From NCBI GenBank assembly GCA_977006965.1, contig OZ345385.1, forward strand, positions 744,001-808,000: DNA of 64,000 nucleotides, read 5' to 3'. The first letter of the stretch is position 1; each line of letters starts with the position of its first letter. The translations under genes were made by a program, and so were the position numbers. Of this stretch, positions 53,480 through 64,000 are shown one piece after another. This DNA is from Phymatolithon calcareum. Taxonomy: Eukaryota > Rhodophyta > Florideophyceae > Hapalidiales. Below the pieces are notes generated by a model. The model had not been told where the DNA came from. It did not search any database and saw only the letters and a list, made by a program, of their open reading frames with translations.

Positions 53480-54035
53480 CTTCTTTCTTTCTCTATGACG
53501 GAAAGATCGCTCACATTTAAGGTGAGCTCCTAGAGCTATTCTGCAGCAGCATCTCATTGTTTAGGAATGTGAGTAGAGCTAGGGGTCTCTCAGGGCATAC
53601 CTCTTCTACAGTCTTTGTTCCCACTCGTCCAATAAATTTACGTCGTGAGGTGGAACTTCTACCGCATCGTAGAATAAGGTGATCGATAGTTTCCTTACAA
53701 CCAGAATTACAGGCCTTGCACACTGGATCGTATGGAACTACTTCCCTATTGCATCCGTGGTAAAAAAGTGGCAACCACTGTCGTGCAGTCGCCAATCAGC
53801 TGGTGTAGTATCACCTCAGCTCGTCTATGCGATAGGGAAAAGTCTTTTGGAAGGGTCGGAACGGCGACTGGATCGAATTTTGAAGACGGCCTGATGCTGA
53901 ATCTTGCTGCTTCGAGCGTCAGAGGAACTTTCTGATCCAAAAGGTTAGACTTGCAGATACCCTTTCGAGCTAATTCGTCAGGAGCATCATTTCTTGGAAT
54001 TCCACAGTGACTAGGAAATACTGTTCTTCTTCAAT
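53480..54035 (-). mobile_element. LINE with RNase H domain and zinc-binding tail
   Basis: The minus strand encodes FPSHCGIPRNDAPDELARKG, the H-x-G-I-x-G-N-x-x-A-D-x-x-A segment of an RNase H domain (the catalytic Asp region is kept as PDELA). It continues with LSHRRAEVILHQLIGDCTTV and then, after a break, CKACNSGCKETIDHLILRC, the C-x2-C ... E-x2-DH-x4-C finger at the end of Jockey/I-type ORF2 proteins. It is therefore a clade different from family A or B, which show no RNase H. Frame breaks lie near 53,745 and upstream of 53,990. Confidence 0.7.
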
Positions 54036-55330
54036 TGAACGGGATTTAAAACCTGAAAGAAAATTCTAAGCCGGACACGGATCAGTTCATTCGCACCATT
54101 TTCCAAAAGCGGGCTCGTGTACTGGTCAGGGTGTACCCTTTTTATTGCTTAAAATAGCCCAAATTTTCTCTAGCAACCCAAACTTGCTTCTTAACTCAAA
54201 AAACCAGACTTCCCATTTCACCATAAATAGACCCCCGCCGACGGGTCGGGCCATCCATACGCGCAAAATCAAAGACAGTGGAAAGTCTGAGAAATTGTTT
54301 CAGTCTTATAGATTGCTATACAGGTCGAAATTTGAACGGGCGGTCCAAGAGGTAATCGCCAATGTGATCGATCGTTGGGCAAGCACTTCACTGCCGGTAA
54401 AATGGGTCCTTGTTCAGCACTCAGTAACGGAATCTAGTGTCAGGTCAGCTCATATTATGAACGAATAAGCGGGAAAAGCATATGTACGCGCTCCAGTTGG
54501 GCAGTAGCCCGGACCAAGTTGACGCGGGCAAATTTCAGTACCGCAATTTTTACTTACAGTAATCTTGGTCGCCAATGTTCATCGGAAAGCACAAATCTTT
54601 CTGCTTTAACTGCCACCAAAAGCTCATTTCAACTCAAAATAAGCCCGAGTGAGAGCTAAAGGAGCTTCTAAAGCCATCAGAAGTGTCGTGCGAACGAAGG
54701 CAGATGTATAAAAACGGTTAATTCTGGGGTATCTCTGGAGTTAGGTCCATAGTACCTCTCACACTTGGTTAGCAGAAAGCGGATAGTGCCTCCCAGGCTC
54801 GGGAAGATATGAACGGGGCGGGGGATACGTGCAATATGAAGAAAGCTGCGTAGACTTCTGCGACTGATTTCGGACTTGCCCATTTTTCAGAAGACGGACT
54901 GGAGTTTATTCCTTATGTACATATCCCCTTCTGTTGCATTTGGTAAGAAGACAGAAGGTCGTAACAAATATGGTACTGCATAAAGAGACCAAGCGCAAGA
55001 TATTCACAGTAAGGACGTTCATGTTGTTCATCGGTTAAGCGTAGGCTAATCGTCGGAGTAGCGAGACATTTTTGTGAGATGTTCACAGTGAAACGAAGCA
55101 AACGAGATTGTGCATCTCAGCCAACGCAAGGAACAAATCTTGATGTATTAAAAATAAGTTTGCGCTCGGAGTGTCGAGTCGTCGTGAAGAGAGAAATCTC
55201 GTATGTCTGCTTCGGGTACTGGAACTGCTCTTTGGTGTGTTTTATTAGTGCTTTCTGAGAAAGCTACAGTACAAAAATAATAAGCTGCAGTCTGCTCTCT
55301 AAAAACGGGGACGTAGGAAATATGTTAAAC
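54036..55330. other. No recognised gene
   Basis: The 107-codon frame at 54,145-54,468 has no recognised motif. It may include further body of the RNase H LINE on the minus strand, too decayed to identify. Confidence 0.35.
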
Positions 55331-55334
55331 AAAA

Positions 55335-56700
55335 TGTCGAAGTGTTACACTTTATTGTAAAGGTGTCTAGCTACCCAACTGGAGGTTAAATGGCACCTTG
55401 ATTCTGCTCCCTTAGCTTTAATCTGTATGATTCAGAATTATGTTGATCGCCCTCGCTACTTTCCTTTCATCCTTGTTCGTCCACTCTAGTTTGCTCATTA
55501 CTTGTTTCATGGTTGTCGTGCACCAACTTCCCAGCCTTCCCAACTCCTCTTCTATTAACTCTCGGTTCCGTGGAAATCTTCCAAAGAACCATTGCGTGCA
55601 TAGATTCCTATGATTTCTTCGCTTTAGCTTCAGCGCTCCGTGTACCTTCTTAGTCTCCGAGATGTGTATTCTCCTTGAATATCTTTCTTCTGCTTTAGTC
55701 CATTCTTCCCTGAGCTGTCTCTTGCACGGTCTTGTTTCTATGTCCTGCGATTTTTGCCATTCGCTCATCATTTCCAGCTCACTCCCGACTTCTCTGTCTC
55801 CTTCGGACTCCATCTCCCTCTCAAGTCGTTGCCGCAGATTTGATGCGAGCCTATCTCTTCTGTATTCCAAGGATCAATCTGGCATAGAATGCTTAGACGC
55901 CGTACGTGCTTTGTCGCCCGTTTCCCAAATAGCGCGCTCATAAGTTCCTTCATAAAGATGGTCGCTTGGGTTCGGATTCGTATCGAGTCCGGCGCGATGT
56001 GTATTCCATACTCTCACAGGGGCCTTATGAATGTTCGGAATATCTCCAAACTCCTTTGCGTGTCGAACCCTGTGCTTAAAAGTCCAATTGCTTTCATCAT
56101 TTTCAATCTTGCTCGAGAAATCTTGATGCGGATCACCGTCTTTTCATCTGTCGCTCCCTTGTGGTCAATTATGATCCCCAAGTACTCAGCCTTAGTTCTA
56201 CTGTTATTATGTCGGCGGCCAGCTTCATGTTCTTGACCTCTGCTTTTTCTCCTTGCGGTGCGATAATAGAGCATTTCGATGTTGACCATGTCATTCCCGT
56301 CTTTACTGCCCAATTTCTGCATTCATTCAGTAAGTCTTGTAGTTCCTTCTCGTTTTTTGCGAGTAGAATTACGCCGTCCGCAAACATGATTATTCTTGTG
56401 TCTTCCTCGCTGATGCATCTCCCTTGTGTCTGTGATACTTTCTCTGCCAACGTGTCCATCACAATGTTGAAGAGCGTCGGGCTTATCGGTAATCCCTGTG
56501 GGAGTCCCACAGTGGGACCCCTCTGTGGCATTCTCCCTTCGTCTTGTCATCACCTTGGACGGTGAAGAACATGCGTTGTACTGAGTGCGATATTAATGCC
56601 GCGACGTTGAATGATATCCGTTTCTTGACTTTCTTCTTTAACATTCCTCTCGGGACTCTGCCGTATGCCGCTTTTAAGGTCTAGGACAGCCGCGCTAAAA
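55335..56700 (-). mobile_element. Family-B LINE, longest copy
   Basis: From right to left: motif A relic (AVLDLKSG, with a one-base change of frame), motif B GLPQGLPISPTLFN, motif C MFADGVILLA (second Asp of FADD replaced by Gly), thumb with GMTWSTSKCSI, a charged stretch, then QWFFGRFPRNRELIEEELGR and the terminal helix to a stop at 55,418, and a 3' UTR ending TTATTGTAAAG-type near 55,335. Several frame breaks and the Asp-to-Gly change mean it is inactive. The two other copies at 0.97 and 17.0 kb were recognised by comparison with it. Confidence 0.88.
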
Positions 56701-56943
56701 CAAAATTTCGCCTCCCCCCGTTGCAGCCTACGGCCAATTTCTATCCATATGCGCTAGGCAGCTTGGTCTCATCTCCACATTGACACCACCAGTTCACAGT
56801 TTTCCTGTATCTACCCTGAAGGTAGTCTGCACCTATTGTACCCCTTCCGCCAAGAGAGAATCCAATAAATAGCCCGAAGCTACGCAATAAAATGGCTCTT
56901 GACTCAACTTTGTTATCTTCTTCTTTTCGACAGCTCCCCATGA

Positions 56944-57190
56944 ATGACCACGGGGTACAGAATTGGCGAGGACCTGTTTACAGCTCCAGTTTTCGTCAAA
57001 ATTTTGATTTTGCAGTTTTGCAAGAATGCACAAAATAAAGCTATACGGTACTGTATCGGCAGCTGGCAAGCTCATAATAGTCAACTGCACAAATCTAAGA
57101 ACGGTTTACATGTCCTTGAGAGCTAACGTGCTACTGAAGATATGACGCTTCTATTCTTCCACACTCTGTCGCAGGCAACATTCCAACCAT
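56944..57190 (+). mobile_element. Possible Jockey-like LINE thumb fragment
   Basis: The frame NAQNKAIRYCIGSWQAHNSQ followed by LHKSKNGLHVLE resembles the A-Q-N-x-A-L-R-x-x-T-G ... L-H-x-E-T-K-x-L-P-V segment after the reverse transcriptase of Jockey-type LINEs, and LLFFHTLSQATFQPLH fits the next conserved patch. It may derive from the same clade as the RNase H fragment at 53.5 kb. Confidence 0.4.
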
Positions 57191-57258
57191 TACATTGAAT
57201 TGAACTCTGCAGCGCAGATATCAGCCTTCTGCAAGCAAACAGTACGCACTGATGAGCG

Positions 57259-57606
57259 ATGAACACCCCACGCAATAATAAGACTTCAAAAGATCAGAAG
57301 TGGGATCCTGAGAGCGAGAGGGTTTTTGCAAAATTCCCGCATAACCCAGCCCAAGTGAAGAAGGAGATGCGGGAATTAGGCGTATGGGCGGTAAGCGCGC
57401 TAGAGAAGATACTGACAAAACCAAGTTGGAGCAAGAAAGAAGAGCAGGATGTGGAACAAGCAATTGATGCAATGGTACTGAACATGGCATGGGTACTTCT
57501 CTATCAAAAGAGAAGTGAAGCAAGGATAGCTCAAGTGATAGTAATGTTCCGACTTTCCTTATGTTGGGACAAATGGTACTTCTCAAATAAACTTACCAAT
57601 TACATT
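57259..57606 (+). mobile_element. LINE C-terminal domain and 3' end
   Basis: Encodes ERVFAKFPHNPAQVKKEMRE, WAVSALEKILTKPSWSKKEE and QAIDAMVLNMAWVL, matching the family-B C-terminal domain block by block (GHFARNPPKLIEVVKELG; AVRTLDSILRKPTWTPVEE; RAIDVILCQ). It ends in a 3' UTR with GTTGGGACAAATGGTACTTC and TCAAATAAAC. The reverse transcriptase is missing. Confidence 0.7.
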
Positions 57607-57610
57607 GAGC

Positions 57611-58930
57611 CATGAACGGGCACGTGATGGACAGAAGTGGAATGTCAGTTTTTGTCTCAAAAAATTGCGACAAAACCTTTGAAACTTTCAGAATCGAACT
57701 GAACTTACGACGTAGGTGGCCAAACAACTCCAGTCTCGGCCAATTACAGACTTTTTCAATTTGAAAAAAGACCAAAACTATTTACGGATTTTCCAGACTT
57801 AAAATCACTTGCAAAATGGAATTGACTTCTGTATGATTGACCAGTGGCGTGCTGTGATTGGAAAACTGTGCAAAATTCTAAACTTCTGTCGTCCCGAAAA
57901 ATGCATTCTAGTGAGAGAAATCCCAATCACGGTGCATGGGCTGTTCAGACTGTGAGATTGCCGTACAAGTTTTCCCCCCTGCCATGGCTCCCGCACACTG
58001 CGCATTGGCATGCACCCCGACAGTCACAGGCGCCAACGCCTAGTGCACTGCGTCCAAACAAATGATGTGTGTCGCAGAACCGCTTAATGTTTGACAGGAG
58101 ATGCCTCTTGAGTCCTACAAATGCGCATATGAGCACAACGGCAAGCTACCGGGAAGCCATGCTACAGACGAACACTGAACGGCCGAGACATTATTTCACG
58201 TCTAGAAATAATCTGTGACCTCACAGTGAACGGCTTTCCGAACTGTCGTGCGTTGCGCGACACTGGAATCTTTCCCCGTTCGTGGATTATTCTAGAGCTT
58301 CTTCTCGATTCCTAGGCAACCGTTCGTATAGTATAAATAAAGCAACCTTGCGCAAGCACAAAGAAGGGCAAGTTGGAACAAAGAAAGTCACAATACGTGC
58401 AACCCCTTCTTCACTCACTCTGTGTCTACGAACGTCTGGCGTACGCGCGCTCGTGCGACACAAACACCACCGGTTGGGCGACTGCCATACTGACCGTATG
58501 AGGATTTATTGCCGGGTTGGAGAATTACTCCCAAGCACCCAAGTCTTTCCATTTTTGCTACTTCCGAGGTAACCCTATCCAGAGGGTTAACCTTTCCCTC
58601 CGATCAACTTTGCCTGCTGAGTGTAGTTTATTGTACTTATGGAAGAAGGCATTCCCAGGCGAGCAATGCGGTGGACAGCGTACTTCTCAACGGGAGAACT
58701 GCTGTCAACTCTTCTTCTCTCCGGCCTCTTTTACAGTTCGTCTTTTCTATTCGGATATCTAACAGTCTAAATTAGGATCGTTTACCTTTTGGGATTTGGG
58801 CGAATTCTCCTTAGCTCTCTCAATCTAGCATTCGCCGCGACAATTAACGAACATTTGATGTAAAGTGCGCTTACCAGTAACGATATCCGCGATCTAATTC
58901 AGATAACAGACCAAAGCCGACATCCTGACT
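57611..58930. other. No recognised gene
   Basis: Overlapping frames at 58.28-58.78 kb are open in more than one frame and have no recognised motif. Confidence 0.35.
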
Positions 58931-59031
58931 ATTCCGGGAAGATCAGGTGCCATCGAAAGTCTGCGGGAAAATTTGAAACGCTACAAGAACGACATTCGAA
59001 GGCACGATGATAATAGATGGTGTGCGCAAAA

Positions 59032-60345
59032 TCACTTGCGATTCTTGCTTCTCTTCGCTTCGATTTTGGTCGCAAGCTCCTCAGATGCATCAGGTGGCGG
59101 TTCATCACCAGCATCAACCGTCTGCTCCACAGCCGCTTCAGCTGGCTGCACTTCAGTCTGTGCGCCTTGTTCTGTAGTCTCAGGTTCAACGACGATGGGC
59201 GGAGGAAGGTCAGAAGTGTCAACATCGTATTGGTGCAAAACACGAGTGCTATACCCACGGCAATCCTTGCATCGATGGAACTGGAAATGGAAACGAGCGA
59301 CTGTCTTCGTCTCGCAATCATTACAAAGCACGCGCGGCACGCGGTTCTGATATGCTTCGGGCATTCGATCGAGTCCAGCACGCTGATCCAACTAGCGGTA
59401 CCATGGGTTCATATGGCTTTTATCCGGTATACATTTGCTGCACACAGGGCAAACATAGCTTCTATCCATATGTTTTTCAGACAACTCACATGAATAGGAT
59501 GTGAGCAACGCAAAAAGATGGTCTGATCTGTACTTGTCGCCAGAAAATATCCACAGATAGGACGATTTGAGTCCAGATTACGCTCCCGGCATGGATGACT
59601 GCCCTTCGCTTCCAACGGCACGCATGTGCTGCACTTATAGCAATGATGACTATCAATGCCAAGCCCTTTGCCGACTCGGCATACACCACAATCATCACAA
59701 TGATACGCGTTCGTGGTAGGAGAATCATCGTACAATCGACACGGGTCACAGAAGTAGCGTGCGAACTTTATGCCGCACGTGCGGCAGTTTTCGGCAACCG
59801 GTTGCTCAGCATCCCCGCACGCAGCACAGGCCACTAATTTCGTCGCACGTCGGTTGATTTCATGGTCTTCTGCTTCGTCATGACAGCGGCGACGAGAGTA
59901 AATACCGCCAGCAACAAGCAGCTTGAATCCAGCAATTGCGCTGATAATGTTCGCACCCACGCGAGGAGGATGGACCGGGAAAGACAACTCGAACCTCGAC
60001 GGATCGCCGTTGCACGGGGGAGGCAAGCTCTCGCTGAACAGCAAAAAGCGCGTGTATTTGCTCGCCCTTTTCGTCGCAGGTGGCTGTCGAATTTTGGATT
60101 TCACGAACCTGCACCTCCAGATCGGAAGGTGGGCGCTTCTGGGGCGACCCAAGAGATGCTGGCGGGGGCGGGGAAGGTGAGATCGCATGCGATGGACAGC
60201 AGTGCTCGGCGGTGCACTGCGGCGACGGTGAAGCGGATGTCGAAGCGGCAGATGAAGAAAACGAAGCGGGTGCAGGAGAGAGATGGGCGACAGCGGCGAC
60301 ATGCCCATCGCAAGAAGAATTTCCAAGCCGGTGGATATGATCCAT
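59032..60345 (-). pseudogene. CHY-finger/RING ubiquitin ligase (RCHY1/PIRH2-like), broken
   Basis: From an ATG at 60,345: a Ser/Pro-rich N-terminus, then GCEHYQRNCWIQAACC (start of the CHY finger), a frame change near 59,905, then RRRCHDEAEDHEINRR, CAACG, YFCDPCRLYDD, YHCDDCGVCRVG and SHHCYKCSTC (CHY and CTCHY fingers), a RING (FLRCSHPIHVSC ... YVCPVCSKC) with a second frame change near 59,490, and the C-terminal zinc ribbon (YQNRVPRVLCNDC ... CKDCRGYSTRVLHQY). This is the full RCHY1 order. Family members are E3 ligases that ubiquitinate nuclear and cytosolic targets. Two frameshifts, a TAG at 59,392-59,394 where Gln is usual (W-Y-R-*-L-D), and Cys-to-Arg changes in the CHY finger (before RRCHD) and RING (NRPIC for NCPIC) indicate a pseudogene, unless frameshifts are sequence errors. 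Confidence 0.85.
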
Positions 60346-60360
60346 TGTGATGGCCGCGGG

Positions 60361-60411
60361 CGCGAGGAACGCCTACAGCACAGTGCACTACTACGGTAGG
60401 CGTTCCTCGCG
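60361..60411. repeat. 16-bp perfect inverted repeat upstream of RCHY1-like gene
   Basis: CGCGAGGAACGCCTAC (60,361-60,376) and its exact reverse complement (60,396-60,411) are separated by 19 bases. It lies 16 bases upstream of the ATG of the RCHY1-like pseudogene, so it would sit in its promoter or 5' UTR. A further near-palindrome (TTACTGTACAGTACAGTAA) follows at about 60,424-60,442. Confidence 0.8.
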
Positions 60412-60442
60412 TGTAGAACACGTTTACTGTACAGTACAGTAA

Positions 60443-62460
60443 CTAGATGAACAACAAAGTTTGTCGTGCACCTACTGTAATACTTTTGATGCATGTCATG
60501 CATCCCTACTCCGGGAAGGTCTGTAAATTATTTACGTTAACGTAAATCGCACGAAAAGTTCACCGGGGGAGCGGACCGGTGCCCAATATGAGCGTTGCCT
60601 CTTTTGCCAACGATATGAGAAAAGTGAAGTATTTGGCATTTGTGAAACATTCTATTTGACAATTAAGCTTGGATGCTTACGTGCCAATTAGGCATCAATT
60701 TTGGATCTTCCTTGTGTACAGATCAGTGTTCGTTTCTTTGATAGCAACTGTATCATGCCACTACAGCAATGGTCAATTGAAGCTTACATATGCAAAAGGT
60801 AGCACTGTGTACAGTGGTCCATACAAATACCAAAAATGTTGCACAGGGCAGGCACCTGTGGGGATCGCTGTGATTCACTTTTGTTGATGTGATAGAAGAT
60901 CTGATGCAATTTACAAAGGCCGCAAGCCCTCGGATCATCGCTATTGGGTTCTCTTGGTTCAATGCCGGCCACATTTTGATGCTGATAATAGGTTACAAGA
61001 CTTCGAGTACTGAGTCGCACGGTCATGATGCTGGAGACTGCAATAATCACTTCTGGTCCTCAATGGAGAGAGTTATAAACCACCCAATAGTATTGGAAAT
61101 TAAAAAGTGGAAGCGATAACCATATTTATTATCGACCAAACCCAGTTTACTGAATAAAACAGGAGTCGATAAGAACAAAAGTATCAATGAATATCCACTT
61201 ATATACACGGAGACCTATTTTCATGTATGTATATCTCAGAAATTTATAGTGTCCAGCCTGGCTTCAATACAACCTAACGCATCTGCCGCACTACAAGCAA
61301 GTTACACGCCCACACGGCGTTGTTAGAAGCGGTAATTGTCAACCAGCTGAGGGGGTAGACATCGGCTTCCTCTTGCAACTGATTGCGCCTCGGTTGAATA
61401 TCATGCCCTCGGGCTCATGTCATCCCTCGCAGCCGGTGCACAACCCCCACTTGTCAACGTTGGAAACAGAGGAAAATTGTAGGAATGGCCAGAAGGCTTA
61501 GATTAGCATACCAGATGCCAGAATAGAATTTGGCCATTGTAACTCCCTGCTCTTTCACACGCCGAGACAGCGCGAGAGAACTCGTGATCGGCTGAAGGGA
61601 CGTTGACGCGATACCTTCGCTGTCCCTAAGCTGGCATCTAGGGATATCGATTGCAGTGACCCTTCCTGGGCACCGCTATCCCTGCCAGTAGACGACTCTT
61701 CCGTGTGGGTTCCGGAAGGTCTACGCAGAAGAGAGCCCTACCGGAGTCATTGGTAACGCCCTGTTCCTTCACACGCTAGCACCCGTGGTGTTATGATATT
61801 GCTCTGCTCTGTCAGCATTATGCAAGTGGGGCAGCTGATTTTTGCCGGGTCAGAAAACAACCTTATCTATTTGCAAAATGAAATCTAAGAGGGCCGTTGG
61901 GGCTGGATAAGTTCCATACATGACTACTTATTATGCCTTTGTTTGCTACACACTGTACAGTATTCCGCACGTGATGGGCCTTTGCACGGTGAACGCGCTA
62001 TGACATGGATGCGAAAGCCATATTTAGACTCTTGGTTGGATGAGCCCATTTTTGAGTGACAAAATAGCTGTGGAACTAGATTTTGTGTTGCGAAAAATTT
62101 CGAATCTCTATACATTAAGTGCACCACGGGTGGACAAAGCTGGCTTTGTAATAGGCAAAGACGCGAAGATAGCGGAGACAGAAAGTAGACTTGGATTTGC
62201 CGTCATCCAAAAATTGAGGGAAAGTTTGCTGTCTTCGCGAAAAGATAGGCAGAGAGACCATATTTGCAAAAGATGGGAAAACCAAGAATTGTAAAGAATA
62301 TTTTCAGGCTACGGCACCTCATATCACTGTAAATGGGCACAAGATAGGAACGGACCTTGAAGCTGGACCGAGAACGGAGTGCTGACAGAAATGATCGATA
62401 TCATAATACCACAGGTGCTTCGTGGTCATTTTAGTAATTTCCTCTAAATTATTTATCTTC
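60443..62460. other. No recognised gene
   Basis: Contains an 18-bp palindrome (ATTTACGTTAACGTAAAT, 60,530-60,547). It also contains a short duplicated block (CCCTGCTCTTTCACACGC at about 61,544 and CCCTGTTCCTTCACACGC at about 61,760). No coding signature was recognised. Confidence 0.4.
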
Positions 62461-62471
62461 CACAACACATC

Positions 62472-62520
62472 ATACATATCGATGTCCCTCTAATTCTAGA
62501 AGTGGGACATCGATATGTAT
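62472..62520. repeat. 17-bp perfect inverted repeat, 15-base loop
   Basis: ATACATATCGATGTCCC at 62,472-62,488 pairs exactly with GGGACATCGATATGTAT at 62,504-62,520. As RNA it would form a stable hairpin on either strand. No gene adjoins it closely; the nearest feature is the LINE relic at 62.75 kb. Confidence 0.8.
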
Positions 62521-62750
62521 CACAGACCAGAACCCCCGGGAATTCTGCGGCAGATTCGACGAGATCATAAGCTATGATTCTTGGCTCGAACCTTGCTCTT
62601 TCCCATAACTTCAGTTATAAAGAGACGGGTTCCTGCAGGGTAGAAAGTGCAATGCTGGGCTCTGCCGAAGGGGACAGTTGGCTTCGAGTAAAGAAATGTC
62701 TTCAGTTGCCTTATGTCCGGCCCGCGATAACTGGAAGCAAGCTACTGAGA

Positions 62751-63440
62751 CTATATTCTACGAACGCAACCGAGCACGCCTTGGGAGCAAAGGTTCCCTG
62801 GGGCTCTCCAGAGGCGTAAGCGAAGCGGGAGCGGTAGCGGTGGCGCCGTGTTCGTGAGTAGTCTATAGAGGCTTTTGAAATGTGATTTGGAAATTTCGAA
62901 ACGATAGGTAGTCGGCGTCATATGGTCTGCTGCCCCTGACTGCATGGTGCCCAAGTACTTGAAATCTATAACATTTTCAAGAGTTTCGGCTCCTATTTTC
63001 ACCATTTCCATTTCGTTCAGCGCCGCCTCTTGCTTATTAAGACGAACAATCTTGTCTGCCGCGGATCCGTGCCTGCTCGGCAACCTCGCCTTTGGTGCTG
63101 ACATGACTCCCCATTCTTCTTCGTCCAGGCAGAGCGGCTCGCGCTCCTCCCCGTCAAAGTTCTCTACTGATACTCTTTGCTCTGCTCGGTTATTCTTACG
63201 GACAACTTGGCAGACGTGCCAATCAAAACGCCCCATATCGTCCCATTTGCGCAGCGCTAGAATTGTTCCGACACATGAGCATCCGTATTCATCGACGGAA
63301 TTCAATCGTGGGTATGGGTCGGCAATGTAAGCGTTCGTGTGTTGCCAGGGATGCCTTTGTGAAAGATATGGGCATGTCCGCTTTGTGCAGCTGACGTGCA
63401 CGGCGGTCCTCGGTCGAGGCTCATGATGAGTCTGGACCAT
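62751..63440 (-). mobile_element. LINE ORF2 relic (thumb region)
   Basis: A 229-codon minus-strand frame. Its C-terminal third, TLENVIDFKYLGTMQSGAAD followed by YRFEISKSHFKSLYRL, matches the F-x-Y-L-G-S-x-x-x-x-D-G-D ... R-I-x-x-A-x-x-x-F-x-x-L segment after the reverse transcriptase of CR1/RTE-like LINEs. The upstream two thirds (WDDMGRFDWHVCQVVRKN and nearby) are not recognised and may be a fused host or element piece. Confidence 0.5.
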
Positions 63441-63687
63441 AAGGGAGAAGGCTTCTCATTAATCTGGACCAAAAGGGGATTATTTGTATATCTGGACCAC
63501 AGGGGCAGTGGTCCTAGAATGGGTCATGCGGATCACTATATACACTGGCATTGAGAAGCAAGCAGTGAAAGAAAACCAAGAAAGAAGTAAAACGTGCTGA
63601 ATTTGCAAAGTGTCAAGGTGGAGTAACTAGCGTCATCGGTCGTAGGTGAGCTGTTACGCTATTTCGCGGTCGGTCGTAGGCCGGAAA

Positions 63688-63984
63688 TTATTGCATTTCT
63701 ACCTTTTGCGAATCATAGGTTCTTCCACTGAACATACGACCCTGTTTGATCACGCCTTGTATGGAAAAGCTCTGAAGCAGATTTCGCACGTAAACCAAGT
63801 GCGTCACCGTTGAGCGTGAGACTCCTCCACAGTTCCACGTTCCGATTTTGAGTGCATCGCTTGAGAGTGCTTCTTGGCGTCTTCTCCGCCTGCAGCTCTC
63901 CTTGGTGGAGAGGCCGTCTGCAGCGACCGGGCGGCTCCATGATCGTTCGAATTGAAAGACCATGGATGCAAGATCTACAGTCAT
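63688..63984 (-). mobile_element. LINE endonuclease N-terminal relic
   Basis: The minus-strand frame contains LKIGTWNCGGVS, the first conserved strand (with the catalytic-pocket Asn) of the LINE endonuclease, but the fold breaks down after about 30 residues. It lies upstream, in the right order, of the thumb relic at 62.75-63.44 kb, so both may be remains of one internally deleted LINE. Between them, TCTGGACCA-AAGGGG-like units recur at 63,431, 63,463 and 63,491. Confidence 0.5.
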
Positions 63985-64000
63985 ACTAATATATGGGCAA

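Noticed and set aside
1-64000. CRISPR arrays, rRNA genes and bacterial operons
   Set aside because: No regularly spaced direct repeats, rRNA-like sequence or ribosome-binding-site/operon organisation was seen; the only tRNA-like sequence is part of a SINE.

Overview
The window looks like a transposon-rich, gene-poor stretch of a nuclear genome from an intron-poor eukaryote, possibly an alga or other protist. The lineage is not fixed by the sequence. The evidence for a eukaryote is: non-LTR retrotransposons (LINEs) in many states of decay, with poly-A tails and 10-16 bp target-site duplications (TSDs); a tRNA-like SINE; a probable solo LTR; a P-type transposase; and gene relics of eukaryotic families (a CHY/RING ubiquitin ligase, an ALG12-like mannosyltransferase, a Ki-67-like FHA protein). 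Bacterial operon signals, rRNA genes and CRISPR arrays were not seen.

Layout. 0-4.3 kb: a decayed WD40-repeat gene hit by LINE tails, a family-B LINE split by a 479-bp solo-LTR-like element, and a 277-bp LINE insertion with perfect 16-bp TSDs. 4.6-10.2 kb: a decayed P-type transposase (+) and an unrecognised decayed gene (-) split by a small inverted-repeat element. 11.4-20.5 kb: LINE fragments of several families. 20.5-22.6 kb: nothing recognised. 22.6-24.4 kb: an intact Uma2-type (PD-(D/E)XK) nuclease-domain gene preceded by a 34-bp perfect palindrome, then an ALG12-like relic. 27-57.6 kb: an almost continuous nest of LINEs. It includes a full-length copy (32,828-37,858) with matching TSDs inside ORF1 of an opposite-strand LINE, a second near-full-length but broken LINE (about 42.9-48.9 kb), and a third LINE (49,364-51,324) that also landed in another LINE's ORF1 and was itself hit by a tRNA-like SINE. 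Within this block at 39-40 kb lies one intact FHA-domain gene. 59.0-60.4 kb: a CHY-zinc-finger/RING gene broken by frameshifts and a nonsense codon. 62.7-64 kb: pieces of a further LINE family.

How the parts relate. Most LINEs here share one plan: ORF1 with zinc fingers, ORF2 with an apurinic-type endonuclease, a reverse transcriptase with an FADD motif, and a conserved C-terminal domain containing W-x-F-G-R-F-P. One group also has a 3' UTR stem-loop just before a conserved end, GAGGGCGTTTAATAAATTC-A(n). Short non-coding inserts carry the same kind of 3' end and could have used the same machinery. Only two host-type genes look intact (Uma2-domain and FHA). No ORF2 in the window is intact, so active copies, if any, lie elsewhere.

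Limits: identifications rest on reading motifs by eye; no database search, alignment score or splice prediction was run. Labels A, B and so on for LINE families are local to this report.
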